Shown here: one piece after another, positions 25,116 through 32,410 of the stretch | Layout: every line of letters starts with the position of its first letter | How positions within the stretch are numbered: the first letter of the stretch is position 1 | NCBI GenBank assembly: GCA_964518215.1 | Contig: CAZFFP010000041.1 | Coordinates: 1-32,410, forward strand | Direction: 5' to 3' | DNA from: CAYSGX01 sp964518215 | GTDB lineage: Bacteria > Bacteroidota > Bacteroidia > Chitinophagales > CAIOSU01 | Length of the DNA stretch: 32,410 bases | Notes under the pieces: generated by a model | What the model was told of the DNA's origin: nothing | Databases searched by the model: none | What the model saw: the letters and a program-made list of their open reading frames with translations, nothing else | Made by a program: the position numbers and the translations under genes

Positions 25116-25158
25116 TTTTAGATTTTCAAAACCATTCCCAATATGCCTTTTTTAAATC

Positions 25159-25166
25159 TATCTTTA
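25159..25166 (+). promoter_or_regulatory. Predicted -7 element for rnpB
   Basis: TATCTTTA differs from TAnnTTTG only in its last base and ends 4 bases before the first P1 stem base, which fits a start near 25169-25173. A T-rich stretch precedes it but a clear -33 TTTG is not seen. Confidence 0.4.
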
Positions 25167-25170
25167 CACG

Positions 25171-25561
25171 GCAGGTTGTTCTGTCGCTTTCCGCATAGCG
25201 GAAGGAGGAAAGTCCGGGCAACACAGAGCATGGCGCTTCCTAACGGGAAGGTTCTCTGCCAGCAGAGAAACAGAAAGTGCCACAGAAAATTACCGCCCTT
25301 ACTCTTGTAGTAGGGGTAAGGGTGAAAATGTGCGGTAAGAGCGCACATCCCGTTCAAGTAATTGCACGGGAGGGTAAACCTCGCCAGTTGAAAGGACCAA
25401 TAGGTTCAGGTATGCGCAAAGCATGTATAGCTGCTCGCTATATGAAACCTTCGGGTTTTGCCTGAATGGGTAGTCCGATTGATTCCGGTTGTGAAGCCGG
25501 AACCAGATAAATGACAGAAGCATTGCCTCGGCAATGAACAGAACCCGGCTTACAGACCTGC
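25171..25561 (+). ncRNA. rnpB: RNase P RNA, bacterial type A
   Basis: This catalytic RNA removes 5' leaders from pre-tRNAs. Terminal P1 arms GCAGGT (25171) and ACCTGC (to 25561) pair. Conserved region I, GGAGGAAAGTCCGGGC, is at 25204-25219; GGTAAGAGCGCAC near 25334 and GAGGGTAAACCTCG near 25371 are the central conserved parts; and ACAGAACCCGGCTTA at 25538-25552 is conserved region V, which pairs with region I in P4. The length of about 391 nucleotides is normal for type A. The exact ends are set by the P1 pairing and could shift by a few bases. Apparent reading frames inside it on both strands should be ignored. Confidence 0.97.
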
Positions 25562-25576
25562 TTTTTTTCTTTTCCT
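25562..25576 (+). terminator. Terminal T run of rnpB
   Basis: Seven consecutive T residues (25562-25568), then C and more T, directly follow the 3' strand of P1, so the P1 region and this run can act as the terminator. Confidence 0.6.
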
Positions 25577-25654
25577 GCCTAATGATTTTGAAGTTAACCA
25601 ATGTTTAACTTCAATTTCAATAGGCTGATGAAATACTACATTTTTCATAATACT

Positions 25655-25662
25655 TAACTTTG
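25655..25662 (+). promoter_or_regulatory. Predicted -7 element for the 25685 gene
   Basis: TAACTTTG is an exact TAnnTTTG match ending 22 bases before the ATG at 25685, giving a leader of about 15 bases. It suggests that the gene is not simply read through from rnpB. Confidence 0.5.
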
Positions 25663-25684
25663 CCACACAGATATTTAGAGACTC

Positions 25685-27133
25685 ATGAATGAATTTCGCA
25701 CACTTACTATTAAAGAAAAGGCACTGAAAATAAATTTAGACCCGAAAATTTACGGTTCGTTTGCAGAAATTGGCGCAGGGCAGGATACTGCGGCAGCTTT
25801 CTTTAAGGCAGGAGGGGCTTCAGGTTCCATTGCCAAAACCATGAGCGCCTACGATATGGCTTTCAGTGATGCCATTTACGGAAAATGCGCCCGTTATGTT
25901 TGTGAAGAACGACTCACCACCATGTTCGACCGGGAATATGGGCTACTTGAAAAACGATTAACTGAGCGAAAAGACAATACTTGTTTTTTTGCTTATGCCA
26001 ATACTGTAGAAACTCTCAATTTCAGAAAAACCAACAAAGGTCATGGTTGGTTAGGTGTTCGATTTCAATTGAATCCTAATACTCCGCCCAATGAATGTGT
26101 CATTCATATACTGCTTAAAGACCAAGATAATATTGAGCAACAACAAGCTGTAGGAATTGTCGGAGTGAATTTAATTTACGGATGCTTTTATCTTTCCAAC
26201 GACCCCGAAGTAATGATGAATTCCTTAGTGGAAAATTTGTTGCCAGGCAGAGTAGAAATTGATATGTTTCGCCTTTCGGGTCCCGATTTTCAAAATGTTG
26301 ACAATCGTTTAATGAGTTTGAAATTAGTCAAAAACGGTTTGGCACAAGCTACCATGTTCAGTCCTGACGGAGAAATATTACAAGCATTCGATGCCTTGTA
26401 TAAAAAGGATGTATTGGTATTGCGGGGCAGATTTCGCCCCGTAACCAAAGTGAATATGGATATGCTGAATACAGGACTGAAAGAATTTAATGATGAGCCT
26501 GATGTTGATAAAAACAATACCTTACTTTTTTGCGAACTAACATTGAGCGACCTGACTTCTACCGGCAAACTCGATGAAAAAGATTTTTTAGACCGTGTTG
26601 ATATTCTTTGCTCGCTAGGACAGTATGTGATGATTTCAAACTTCCCTGAGTTTTATAAACTCGTGGGCTACCTCAGTCAGTTTACCAGAAAAAATAAAAT
26701 CGGTATCGTAGTGGGCGTTATGACGCTTGAAAAAATATTTGATGAAAAGCATTATCGCGATTTGAAAGGCGGTATTCTGGAAGCCTTCGGAACCTTGTTT
26801 GGGCATCATGTAACCTTATTTGTATATCCTTCTTTCGGAAGCGACCAAACCCTGCATACTTGTGCCAACTTCAAAATAGCTCCTCAGTTGAGTTCGCTTT
26901 ATAATTTTTTAATGGAAAATAATAAAATTAAGGATATCGAAGCAGCCGATACTTCAATTCTGCACATCACCAGCGACAATGTTATCAGCATGATAAAATC
27001 AGGAACAGAAGGGTGGGAAAGTATGGTGCCCGAAACAGTAGCTGATAATATTATTGACAACTGCCTTTTCGACTATCCTTGTCCGGTTGACAAGATTAAA
27101 AGATTAGAAGCGGGCGAGAAAAAAATAAAATAA
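25685..27133 (+). CDS. Conserved protein of unknown function
   Basis: A 482-residue soluble protein with no signal peptide and no transmembrane segment. I recognise the N-terminal wording (YGSFAEIGAGQDTAAAFFKAGGASGSIAKTMSAYD, here split as FAEIGAGQ at 27-34 and SGSIAKTMSAYDM at 46-58) from conserved hypothetical proteins of Bacteroidota, but no function is secure and I give none. Later conserved-looking pieces are GHGWLGVRFQ, LLPGRVEIDMFRLSGPDF, VLVLRGRFRPVTKVN and ILEAFGTLFGHHVTLFVYP. The FAEIGAGQ stretch recalls a nucleotide- or SAM-binding glycine loop, yet the rest does not follow a methyltransferase pattern. It has its own promoter and ends exactly where the convergent peptidase gene ends. 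Confidence 0.8.
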   Translation: MNEFRTLTIKEKALKINLDPKIYGSFAEIGAGQDTAAAFFKAGGASGSIAKTMSAYDMAFSDAIYGKCARYVCEERLTTMFDREYGLLEKRLTERKDNTCFFAYANTVETLNFRKTNKGHGWLGVRFQLNPNTPPNECVIHILLKDQDNIEQQQAVGIVGVNLIYGCFYLSNDPEVMMNSLVENLLPGRVEIDMFRLSGPDFQNVDNRLMSLKLVKNGLAQATMFSPDGEILQAFDALYKKDVLVLRGRFRPVTKVNMDMLNTGLKEFNDEPDVDKNNTLLFCELTLSDLTSTGKLDEKDFLDRVDILCSLGQYVMISNFPEFYKLVGYLSQFTRKNKIGIVVGVMTLEKIFDEKHYRDLKGGILEAFGTLFGHHVTLFVYPSFGSDQTLHTCANFKIAPQLSSLYNFLMENNKIKDIEAADTSILHITSDNVISMIKSGTEGWESMVPETVADNIIDNCLFDYPCPVDKIKRLEAGEKKIK

Positions 27134-28582
27134 TCAAATTCCTGTAAAGAATTCGCTATAAAATCTCATGGCGTTTTCTTGCATAATTTTACGCACCAAA
27201 TCTTTTGGAGTATAAGTGTACCAAAGGTCTTCCTGATAGCGGGTGTTTTCTAAAAATTTAATTAAGTCATTTTTGAAATCCGGAATTTTTGCTGAAGTCT
27301 CATAAGGGTCCATGTGAGTAATGGTTCCGTCAAAATCGGTTCCTAACGCCACACAATCCCAAGCCGAACGATGCTCAACTGCTTTAATTACCTGAAAGGC
27401 ATTATCCCAAAACAGTTTGCAATATTCGCTTCGCTGCCTCTCTTTGTCTTCAATAGCGGCAATCTTCTGAACAGCATCAAAGCCCCCAAGCATTCCCCTA
27501 TCCATCATTAACCCGATTAATCCTTTTGACTGGTGAATAATTCTTACTTCTTCATTAGAAAGATTAATGCTCCACCTATACAGCCGGTGCGATTTCATTT
27601 TAGCAGGGACATCTTTTTCTTTAATGGAACGGTCTAAAGTGCTGAAACCATTCATTCCGGTATGACTACAAATAACCGGTATGCGGTCGGTAGGATTGAT
27701 ATAATTGTAATGTCCAATAAACTCATAATATTCTTTTCTTGCAGCCACACTCATGTGCTTAGTATCTATCAAAATACGAGGTCCGTTTTCGCGACTCAAT
27801 AATTCTCTGATAACGTGCCATCCTAATTCAGTGATGCCTTTGTCTTTACCTTTTTCCTGATTAATGAGATTGTTGATAGGCGGCTTGAAACTTGTCGAAT
27901 GCCCTGCCAACTGATTCCAGAAATGATGGGACAAGTTGATAGTAAAAGGTGGGTGTTCCCATGATTTCACTTTCTTAATATGCTTACTTAAAAGTAATTT
28001 ATGGTCTTCAGGATTAATTTGTTCCATATCGGGAGTGCCACATCCAAATACATGTGCTCCTTCTATACTTAATATTCCGGCTATAATATTCTTCTTACTC
28101 AGAGCAGATTCAAGTTCTTTGAAATTATCAACCAAAGTAAAAATCCATTTTCCATCGCTACTTTTACTTTGCTGCTTCATGATGTATTGATACTCTGCTT
28201 CGAGTTCATCAAAATAATTCCAAGACTTTTTAAGGTGTGTAATCCTTTTAGCATCAAAGCCGGTAATTACTTCCTGCATAATGTCAATATTGTTTTTTCC
28301 GATAAGGAAATTAGGAATATTTCTCAAATGCAGAAATCCTCTTTCAATTGGGTATAATGAAATATTAATGACCCGAACATTTCCTTCACGCAGAGCATCA
28401 AGATTACATTGTGATTGTTTTAAAATATGCTGAGAGCGGTCGCTTATTTTCTTTGCGTAATCATTTCTGATATTGTGATTAACTGTTTCCCAAAGATTTT
28501 TTATGGGTTTCGGGTGGCCGGAATTAAACGATTTTAAATTAGGATGACAGTGTAAGTCAACTACAAATTCGGTTTCAGACAT
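27134..28582 (-). CDS. M19 (membrane dipeptidase)-like metallopeptidase, divergent
   Basis: A 482-residue metal-dependent hydrolase of the amidohydrolase fold. Candidate ligands in order are His11 and His13 in DLHCHP, Glu174 in SIEGAH, His219 or His220 in NLSHHFW, and His307 in ICSHTG, followed by GTDFDG and the M19-like end ENAMRFY. Family M19 normally has an HxD first motif (DGHNDLP); here it is HxH, as in other amidohydrolases. The protein is about 80-100 residues longer than usual dipeptidases and has no signal peptide, so it is probably cytoplasmic. The substrate may be a dipeptide or another amide and is not determined. Its stop codon abuts that of the 25685 gene. Confidence 0.8.
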   Translation of the reverse strand: MSETEFVVDLHCHPNLKSFNSGHPKPIKNLWETVNHNIRNDYAKKISDRSQHILKQSQCNLDALREGNVRVINISLYPIERGFLHLRNIPNFLIGKNNIDIMQEVITGFDAKRITHLKKSWNYFDELEAEYQYIMKQQSKSSDGKWIFTLVDNFKELESALSKKNIIAGILSIEGAHVFGCGTPDMEQINPEDHKLLLSKHIKKVKSWEHPPFTINLSHHFWNQLAGHSTSFKPPINNLINQEKGKDKGITELGWHVIRELLSRENGPRILIDTKHMSVAARKEYYEFIGHYNYINPTDRIPVICSHTGMNGFSTLDRSIKEKDVPAKMKSHRLYRWSINLSNEEVRIIHQSKGLIGLMMDRGMLGGFDAVQKIAAIEDKERQRSEYCKLFWDNAFQVIKAVEHRSAWDCVALGTDFDGTITHMDPYETSAKIPDFKNDLIKFLENTRYQEDLWYTYTPKDLVRKIMQENAMRFYSEFFTGI

Positions 28583-28655
28583 TGATTAGTTTTTGAATCA
28601 GACCGAAAAATAATCATTCAGGTTGTAATTGATATGAAATTTATTTTCACAAATA

Positions 28656-28684
28656 AAAAGAGCCGGAAAAATTCCGGCTCTTTT
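28656..28684 (-). terminator. Intrinsic terminator after the 28709 gene
   Basis: Perfect 13-base arms AAAAGAGCCGGAA and TTCCGGCTCTTTT surround a three-base AAA loop. It starts 25 bases after the stop of the gene transcribed from 30493 and separates it from the peptidase gene on the same strand. The flanking A and T tracts could let it work on both strands. Confidence 0.85.
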
Positions 28685-28708
28685 AGAAGGTAAAATCTTA
28701 TAGTAATA

Positions 28709-30493
28709 TTATCTGGTTACAATAATTTTTTTACTCAAAACAAAATCATCAGAAGTGATAGAACCATAATAAGTAGCCGCAGCAAAGTGGCTCAAATCAA
28801 TGTCTATTCTATTGGTTCCTTTGTTTACCACGTAATTGTTATTAGTAATAATTTGTCCAAGAGTATTAAAGAAAGTAATATTCACATCTCTGTCCGTTCC
28901 CGAAGTAATAATTAATGAAGTGTTATTTTCAGCAGGATTCGGCATAAACTCACTTACTGTGAATACTTCTGTATTGGTAATCATGGCAGAAACTATATAT
29001 GTAAGTTCAGAAGTGCCGTCAAAGTCAATTTGACGCAAACGGTAGTAATACAATTGATTTGCCACTACATCGTGGTCATCAAGGAAATAATTATTGGTGG
29101 AAGATGAGTTACCAACTCCGGTTACCCAACCAATATAATCGAAGTTTACACCATCAATACTTCTTAATACTTCAAACCCTGAATTGTTTATTTCAGAAGC
29201 AGTAGCCCAACTTACTTTAATGAATTCATTGTTGACAGGGTCTGCTCTGAGCGTGAGTAATTCTACAGGAAGTCCGGTTGAAGAACCAACCGCTACACCG
29301 AATCTTGAAAAGCCAGTGGTAATATTATTAGCAAAAAAATGATTTTTCACATCTGGAACAGGTGTCGTAAACTCATCATCTGCAAGTTGAGTGGGAGCAA
29401 AAATATCACAACGATTTCCGGGACCTGTAGCATCTACTCCTGCACTCCAGTCATCAGCAAAAGTAGCCGTGTCCGGCATTTTCACCACCTTCATCATGGC
29501 ATAAGGAGCCATTCCAAATTGGTGACGTGGATTAGGATATCCTTTAAAAGTATAATTGGAAACTGATGGAGTACCATCAGGAACAACTTCCCATACACCA
29601 AAATCAGGCAACATTTGGTCGAATTCTAACCACTGTCCCCAAGGAGCCACTCCGGGGCAACCATCCGGATGAAAACTACTAAAAGGAGAAAAGAAAGGAA
29701 CCGAAGGATTAACAGTAGTTCCATAATCTGTAAACTTAACTCCAATTGTTGCTGCAGCATTGAGATTTAAAACCACAGGATTATATTCCCTCCCTGATTG
29801 AAATCCTCTGATAGATGGGTCTTCATCTATTGGCATAGAGCCTACAGGAAACAAATAATCAGATCCTGAAGTCATAGTTCTTTTCAATGTTCCAATAACA
29901 TATCTGGACGCATCAGTTCCAAAAGGTTCGCTAGGCGCTACTATGGCATTAATATTTGGGTTATCAACATGAATAAAGTTTGCATCATCTAATAAGAATA
30001 TTCGTCCGTTTTCTAAAACAAGATTTTCAGAAACTACAATATTCATTTCAGAGAATAAATCACCATATTCTGTTATAGAGGCTCCCGTTGGTCCTGTTAC
30101 TGTACCTTCGATTTCAATCTCAAGATTTTTAAAAGTTACAGTATTATGTGAACCTATATTGTTAGTTCGAACAACTGCATCATTATTACCGGTAAAACGA
30201 ACAGTGCCGGTTCCTGTATAATCAAAATCATCATTCAATTGAAGGATGCCGCCAACATAAAGGCTCGGATTTGTCGGGTCACCAATAATATCATTATTGT
30301 TGGTGTTAATTTCAACTTCACCGTTATTCTCGATTTTGGAGGCGCCAATCATTTTTACTTCTCCTTTTACATAAAGGAGTCCTCCTGATTGAATGGTAAC
30401 AGAAGCATCACCTCCATTTAAAACCAATTCATCTTGAGAAAAAGCCACAGTAGCTAAAAGTGTGGCGAAAAGGAAAGAGTAGATTTTTTTCAT
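28709..30493 (-). CDS. T9SS-exported surface protein of unknown function
   Basis: A 594-residue secreted protein. After the signal peptide (MKKIYSFLFATLLATVAFSQ) comes a stretch of short strands about residues 22-180 (SVTIQSGGLLYVKGEVKM, SLYVGGILQLN, GTVRFTG, NLVLENGRIFLLDD), typical of right-handed beta-helical or adhesin-like regions in Bacteroidota. The middle region (YLFPVGSMPI, PVVLNLN) precedes a fibronectin-like domain about 415-500 (LLTLRADPVNNEFIKVSWAT, GFEVLRSIDG). The type A sorting domain begins with EFMPNPAENNTSLII and ends LSKKIIVTR. It should be exported by T9SS and exposed or released outside. It stands alone, divergent from another T9SS client. The role may be adhesion or matrix binding; this is inference. 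Confidence 0.85.
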   Translation of the reverse strand: MKKIYSFLFATLLATVAFSQDELVLNGGDASVTIQSGGLLYVKGEVKMIGASKIENNGEVEINTNNNDIIGDPTNPSLYVGGILQLNDDFDYTGTGTVRFTGNNDAVVRTNNIGSHNTVTFKNLEIEIEGTVTGPTGASITEYGDLFSEMNIVVSENLVLENGRIFLLDDANFIHVDNPNINAIVAPSEPFGTDASRYVIGTLKRTMTSGSDYLFPVGSMPIDEDPSIRGFQSGREYNPVVLNLNAAATIGVKFTDYGTTVNPSVPFFSPFSSFHPDGCPGVAPWGQWLEFDQMLPDFGVWEVVPDGTPSVSNYTFKGYPNPRHQFGMAPYAMMKVVKMPDTATFADDWSAGVDATGPGNRCDIFAPTQLADDEFTTPVPDVKNHFFANNITTGFSRFGVAVGSSTGLPVELLTLRADPVNNEFIKVSWATASEINNSGFEVLRSIDGVNFDYIGWVTGVGNSSSTNNYFLDDHDVVANQLYYYRLRQIDFDGTSELTYIVSAMITNTEVFTVSEFMPNPAENNTSLIITSGTDRDVNITFFNTLGQIITNNNYVVNKGTNRIDIDLSHFAAATYYGSITSDDFVLSKKIIVTR

Positions 30494-30659
30494 AAAAGAA
30501 ATTTTATGTAAATGAAATCATTTTATTTTATCACAATATAGAAGGTTATTTTCTGAAATGCAAAATAATTTTAGAAAAAAAAGCGGGAAAAAGAAACTAA
30601 TGGGGGAAGACACCGTAAAAAGGGCTGAATAAACTTAATAACACCCAAAATTATCCCCT

Positions 30660-32363
30660 ATGAAAGCGTTGAATTTATTGATTGCCGGATGTCTAGCTAT
30701 GAGTTTTATGACAATACAGGCTCAAAACCTTAAGAAAGCCAATATTTGGTATTTCGGATATGGTGCAGGGCTTGATTTTTCTAACGGAAATCCTACGTCT
30801 TTAACTAATAGTGCCATGCAGGCAAACGAAGGCTGCATCAGCATGGCTGACGAAACGGGAAACTTATTGTTTTATTCAAATGGCGGACAAAGACCTACTA
30901 CAGGTGGCATTTGGAACCGCAACCATCAAATGATGCTGAACGGCAGTCTTGGACTTTCTGACAGAGGGTGCGGCAGTGCGCTTCAATCGGCTATTGCGCT
31001 AACTTTAGGTCAAAGAAATATTCATTACATGTTTACTACAGATTGTAGAGAAAACAATTTGGCAGCCGGATTAAGTTACCACATCATAGACATGAACTTA
31101 GACGGAGGTTTAGGTGGCGTTGCACAAAAAAACATTGCGCTTTTGGATTATACTACCGAGTCTTTAGCGGCAGCAAAACACAACAACGGAAAAGATTACT
31201 GGATTATAGTTGCTAAACCAAATACAGATTCGATTTTTGCATACCATTTATCTGCATTTGGAATTCAAGGTGTTACTAAATCAAACACAGGGATTACAGC
31301 CACACATGATGCCGGAGAAATAAAAATTTCTGCCAACGGACAAAAAATGTTTTTCGCATCAGGAATCCATTCTTTTTTGATGGATTTTAATAGTGCTACC
31401 GGCACTGTGAGCAATGCAAAAAACCTCAATCTGAGTTTTGGTTATACAGGATCATTCTCTCCTGACTGTAAAATGCTTTATGCTTTAGATTTTAGCGCAA
31501 AGAAAATTTATCAATATGACGTTACGGCCCAAAATATTGCAGCATCAAAAATAGAGGTAGGGAATTCGGCAGGATTTCTTGGCTCCATGCAAATTGGTCC
31601 AGATAATAAACTCTACATTGCCCGGAGAAATGCGAACTTTTTGGCGGTAATCAGAAATCCCGACATTAAGGGATTAGGCTGCGAGTTTATTCATGACGGG
31701 GTTAACATAGGCACTGCTCAAAGCAAATTCGGCTTACCCAATTTCCCTAACGATATTGTTGGTGAATGTGCGCCATACAGAGAAGAAAATACCAGCGATT
31801 ATTCTTATGCCCTGCACCCCATGTATATCAATGTAAGTGCTGTAGGGCTGTCATGGAATCCTTTCGAAGGTGCGCAGTCTCTTACTTTAGGCAGAAGAAG
31901 TAATCCTGATGAAGAATGGAATACATTTTCCGTAACGGGCAATGAATACACCTTCGACAATCTGAATCCTGATACCGACTATGAGTTTCGCATTCTTTCA
32001 GTAGAATATGAGAATGCAATTTATGAAGCCATAGAAGGGCATACTTACCAGTTTGATGGTGGTGTTGAAACAGAGAATAAAATTGCAAAAGTAAAAACGC
32101 TTAATGATTACAGCTTTAATGTTTTTCCAAATCCTGCTAAGCACAAAACTTCTGTTGATATTAATGTTGGCGACAAAATTGCGGATGTTGATGTAAAAAT
32201 CATTGATGCCGGTGGACGAATTGTTTACCGCAATGAATTCAATGGTGTTTCGGGTTATAAAACTTTTGACATATCGCTTTCGGGATTACCCACAGGCGTT
32301 TACTTTATGACTCTTTCTTCTGATGTTGTGAATGGAAATAAAAGATTGGTGGTGTTGAATTAA
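30660..32363 (+). CDS. T9SS-exported beta-propeller-like surface protein
   Basis: A 567-residue secreted protein. A signal peptide (ending MTIQAQ) is followed by a repeat region of about 350 residues with the pattern common in large Bacteroidota surface proteins: NIWYFGYGAGLDFSNGNP, CISMADETGNLLFYSNGG, IWNRNHQMMLNG, KISANGQKMFFASG, FSPDCKMLYALDF and IGPDNKLYIARR. These resemble blades of a WD40/PD40-like propeller. A fibronectin-III-like segment (GLSWNPFEGAQSLTL, NLNPDTDYEFRILSV) lies about 400-450, and the type A T9SS sorting domain starts at FNVFPNPAKHKTSV and ends NKRLVVLN. Cargo or ligand is unknown. It is complete; the last 47 bases of the window hold no gene. Confidence 0.88.
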   Translation: MKALNLLIAGCLAMSFMTIQAQNLKKANIWYFGYGAGLDFSNGNPTSLTNSAMQANEGCISMADETGNLLFYSNGGQRPTTGGIWNRNHQMMLNGSLGLSDRGCGSALQSAIALTLGQRNIHYMFTTDCRENNLAAGLSYHIIDMNLDGGLGGVAQKNIALLDYTTESLAAAKHNNGKDYWIIVAKPNTDSIFAYHLSAFGIQGVTKSNTGITATHDAGEIKISANGQKMFFASGIHSFLMDFNSATGTVSNAKNLNLSFGYTGSFSPDCKMLYALDFSAKKIYQYDVTAQNIAASKIEVGNSAGFLGSMQIGPDNKLYIARRNANFLAVIRNPDIKGLGCEFIHDGVNIGTAQSKFGLPNFPNDIVGECAPYREENTSDYSYALHPMYINVSAVGLSWNPFEGAQSLTLGRRSNPDEEWNTFSVTGNEYTFDNLNPDTDYEFRILSVEYENAIYEAIEGHTYQFDGGVETENKIAKVKTLNDYSFNVFPNPAKHKTSVDINVGDKIADVDVKIIDAGGRIVYRNEFNGVSGYKTFDISLSGLPTGVYFMTLSSDVVNGNKRLVVLN

Positions 32364-32410
32364 CTATGTGATTTTCCATTCTGTTAGAAGAACATGTAAG
32401 AAGGCGGCTC

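Noticed and set aside
25277..25601. Reading frames on both strands within the region after the rhomboid gene
   Set aside because: They lie inside the RNase P RNA, whose conserved regions and P1 ends are clear.
1..32410. A defence island, prophage, CRISPR array, integron or biosynthetic cluster
   Set aside because: I looked for transposases, integrases, regularly spaced repeats, restriction or nuclease cassettes, NRPS/PKS modules and tRNA-flanked junctions and saw none; gene content and base composition look uniform and chromosomal.

Overview
The window (32,410 bases, moderately AT-rich) comes from a Gram-negative member of the Bacteroidota. The evidence is consistent: three secreted proteins end in type IX secretion (T9SS, type A) sorting domains, a SprB-type repeat and a cytophagalysin-like M43 protease are present, KDO cytidylyltransferase implies LPS, DAHP synthase is fused to chorismate mutase, and many genes are preceded by the Bacteroidota -7 element TAnnTTTG rather than by sigma70 boxes or clear Shine-Dalgarno sequences. 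I cannot name the genus; a Chitinophagales/Sphingobacteriales-like environmental lineage is a guess.

Layout. 1-1415 (minus) is the N-terminal two thirds of a membrane pyrophosphatase, cut by the window edge. 1581-3773 (plus) holds two unrecognised exported proteins in tandem. 3792-4817 (minus) is a ligase-associated MBL/beta-CASP DNA exonuclease without its usual partners, followed by a 424-base gap. 5242-6102 (minus) is a LysM/RlpA-like envelope protein. 6237-8082 (plus) carries kdsB, a short-chain dehydrogenase and a small membrane protein, closed by a bidirectional terminator shared with mdh (8128-9072, minus). 9190-11061 (plus) is a secreted M43 metalloprotease. 11158-12711 (plus) is an SCP2-domain/alpha-methylacyl-CoA racemase fusion.

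12740-16504 (minus) is a complete ferric-iron ABC importer (binding lipoprotein, double-length permease, ATPase). A perfect 17-bp Fur/PerR-like palindrome lies between its predicted promoter and the first start codon; I consider this the best regulatory signal in the window. 16810-18953 (plus) is a NamZ-type muramidase overlapping fmt. 18962-20904 (minus) has a DUF2520 Rossmann protein and the DAHP synthase-chorismate mutase fusion, divergent from proline dehydrogenase (21067-22257). 22410-24363 (minus) has sufS and an LpoB-like lipoprotein, divergent from a rhomboid protease (24417-25115).

RNase P RNA (about 25171-25561) follows, then a conserved 482-residue protein of unknown function (25685-27133), a divergent M19-like metallopeptidase (27134-28582, minus), and two T9SS-exported surface proteins (28709-30493 minus, 30660-32363 plus).

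Most of the window is chromosomal housekeeping and envelope biology. I see no transposase, integrase, phage gene, CRISPR array, tRNA or rRNA, and no cluster that looks like a new defence or mobile system. The points most worth checking are the iron-importer operator, the SCP2-racemase fusion, the unknown protein next to rnpB, and the structured gap at 4818-5241.
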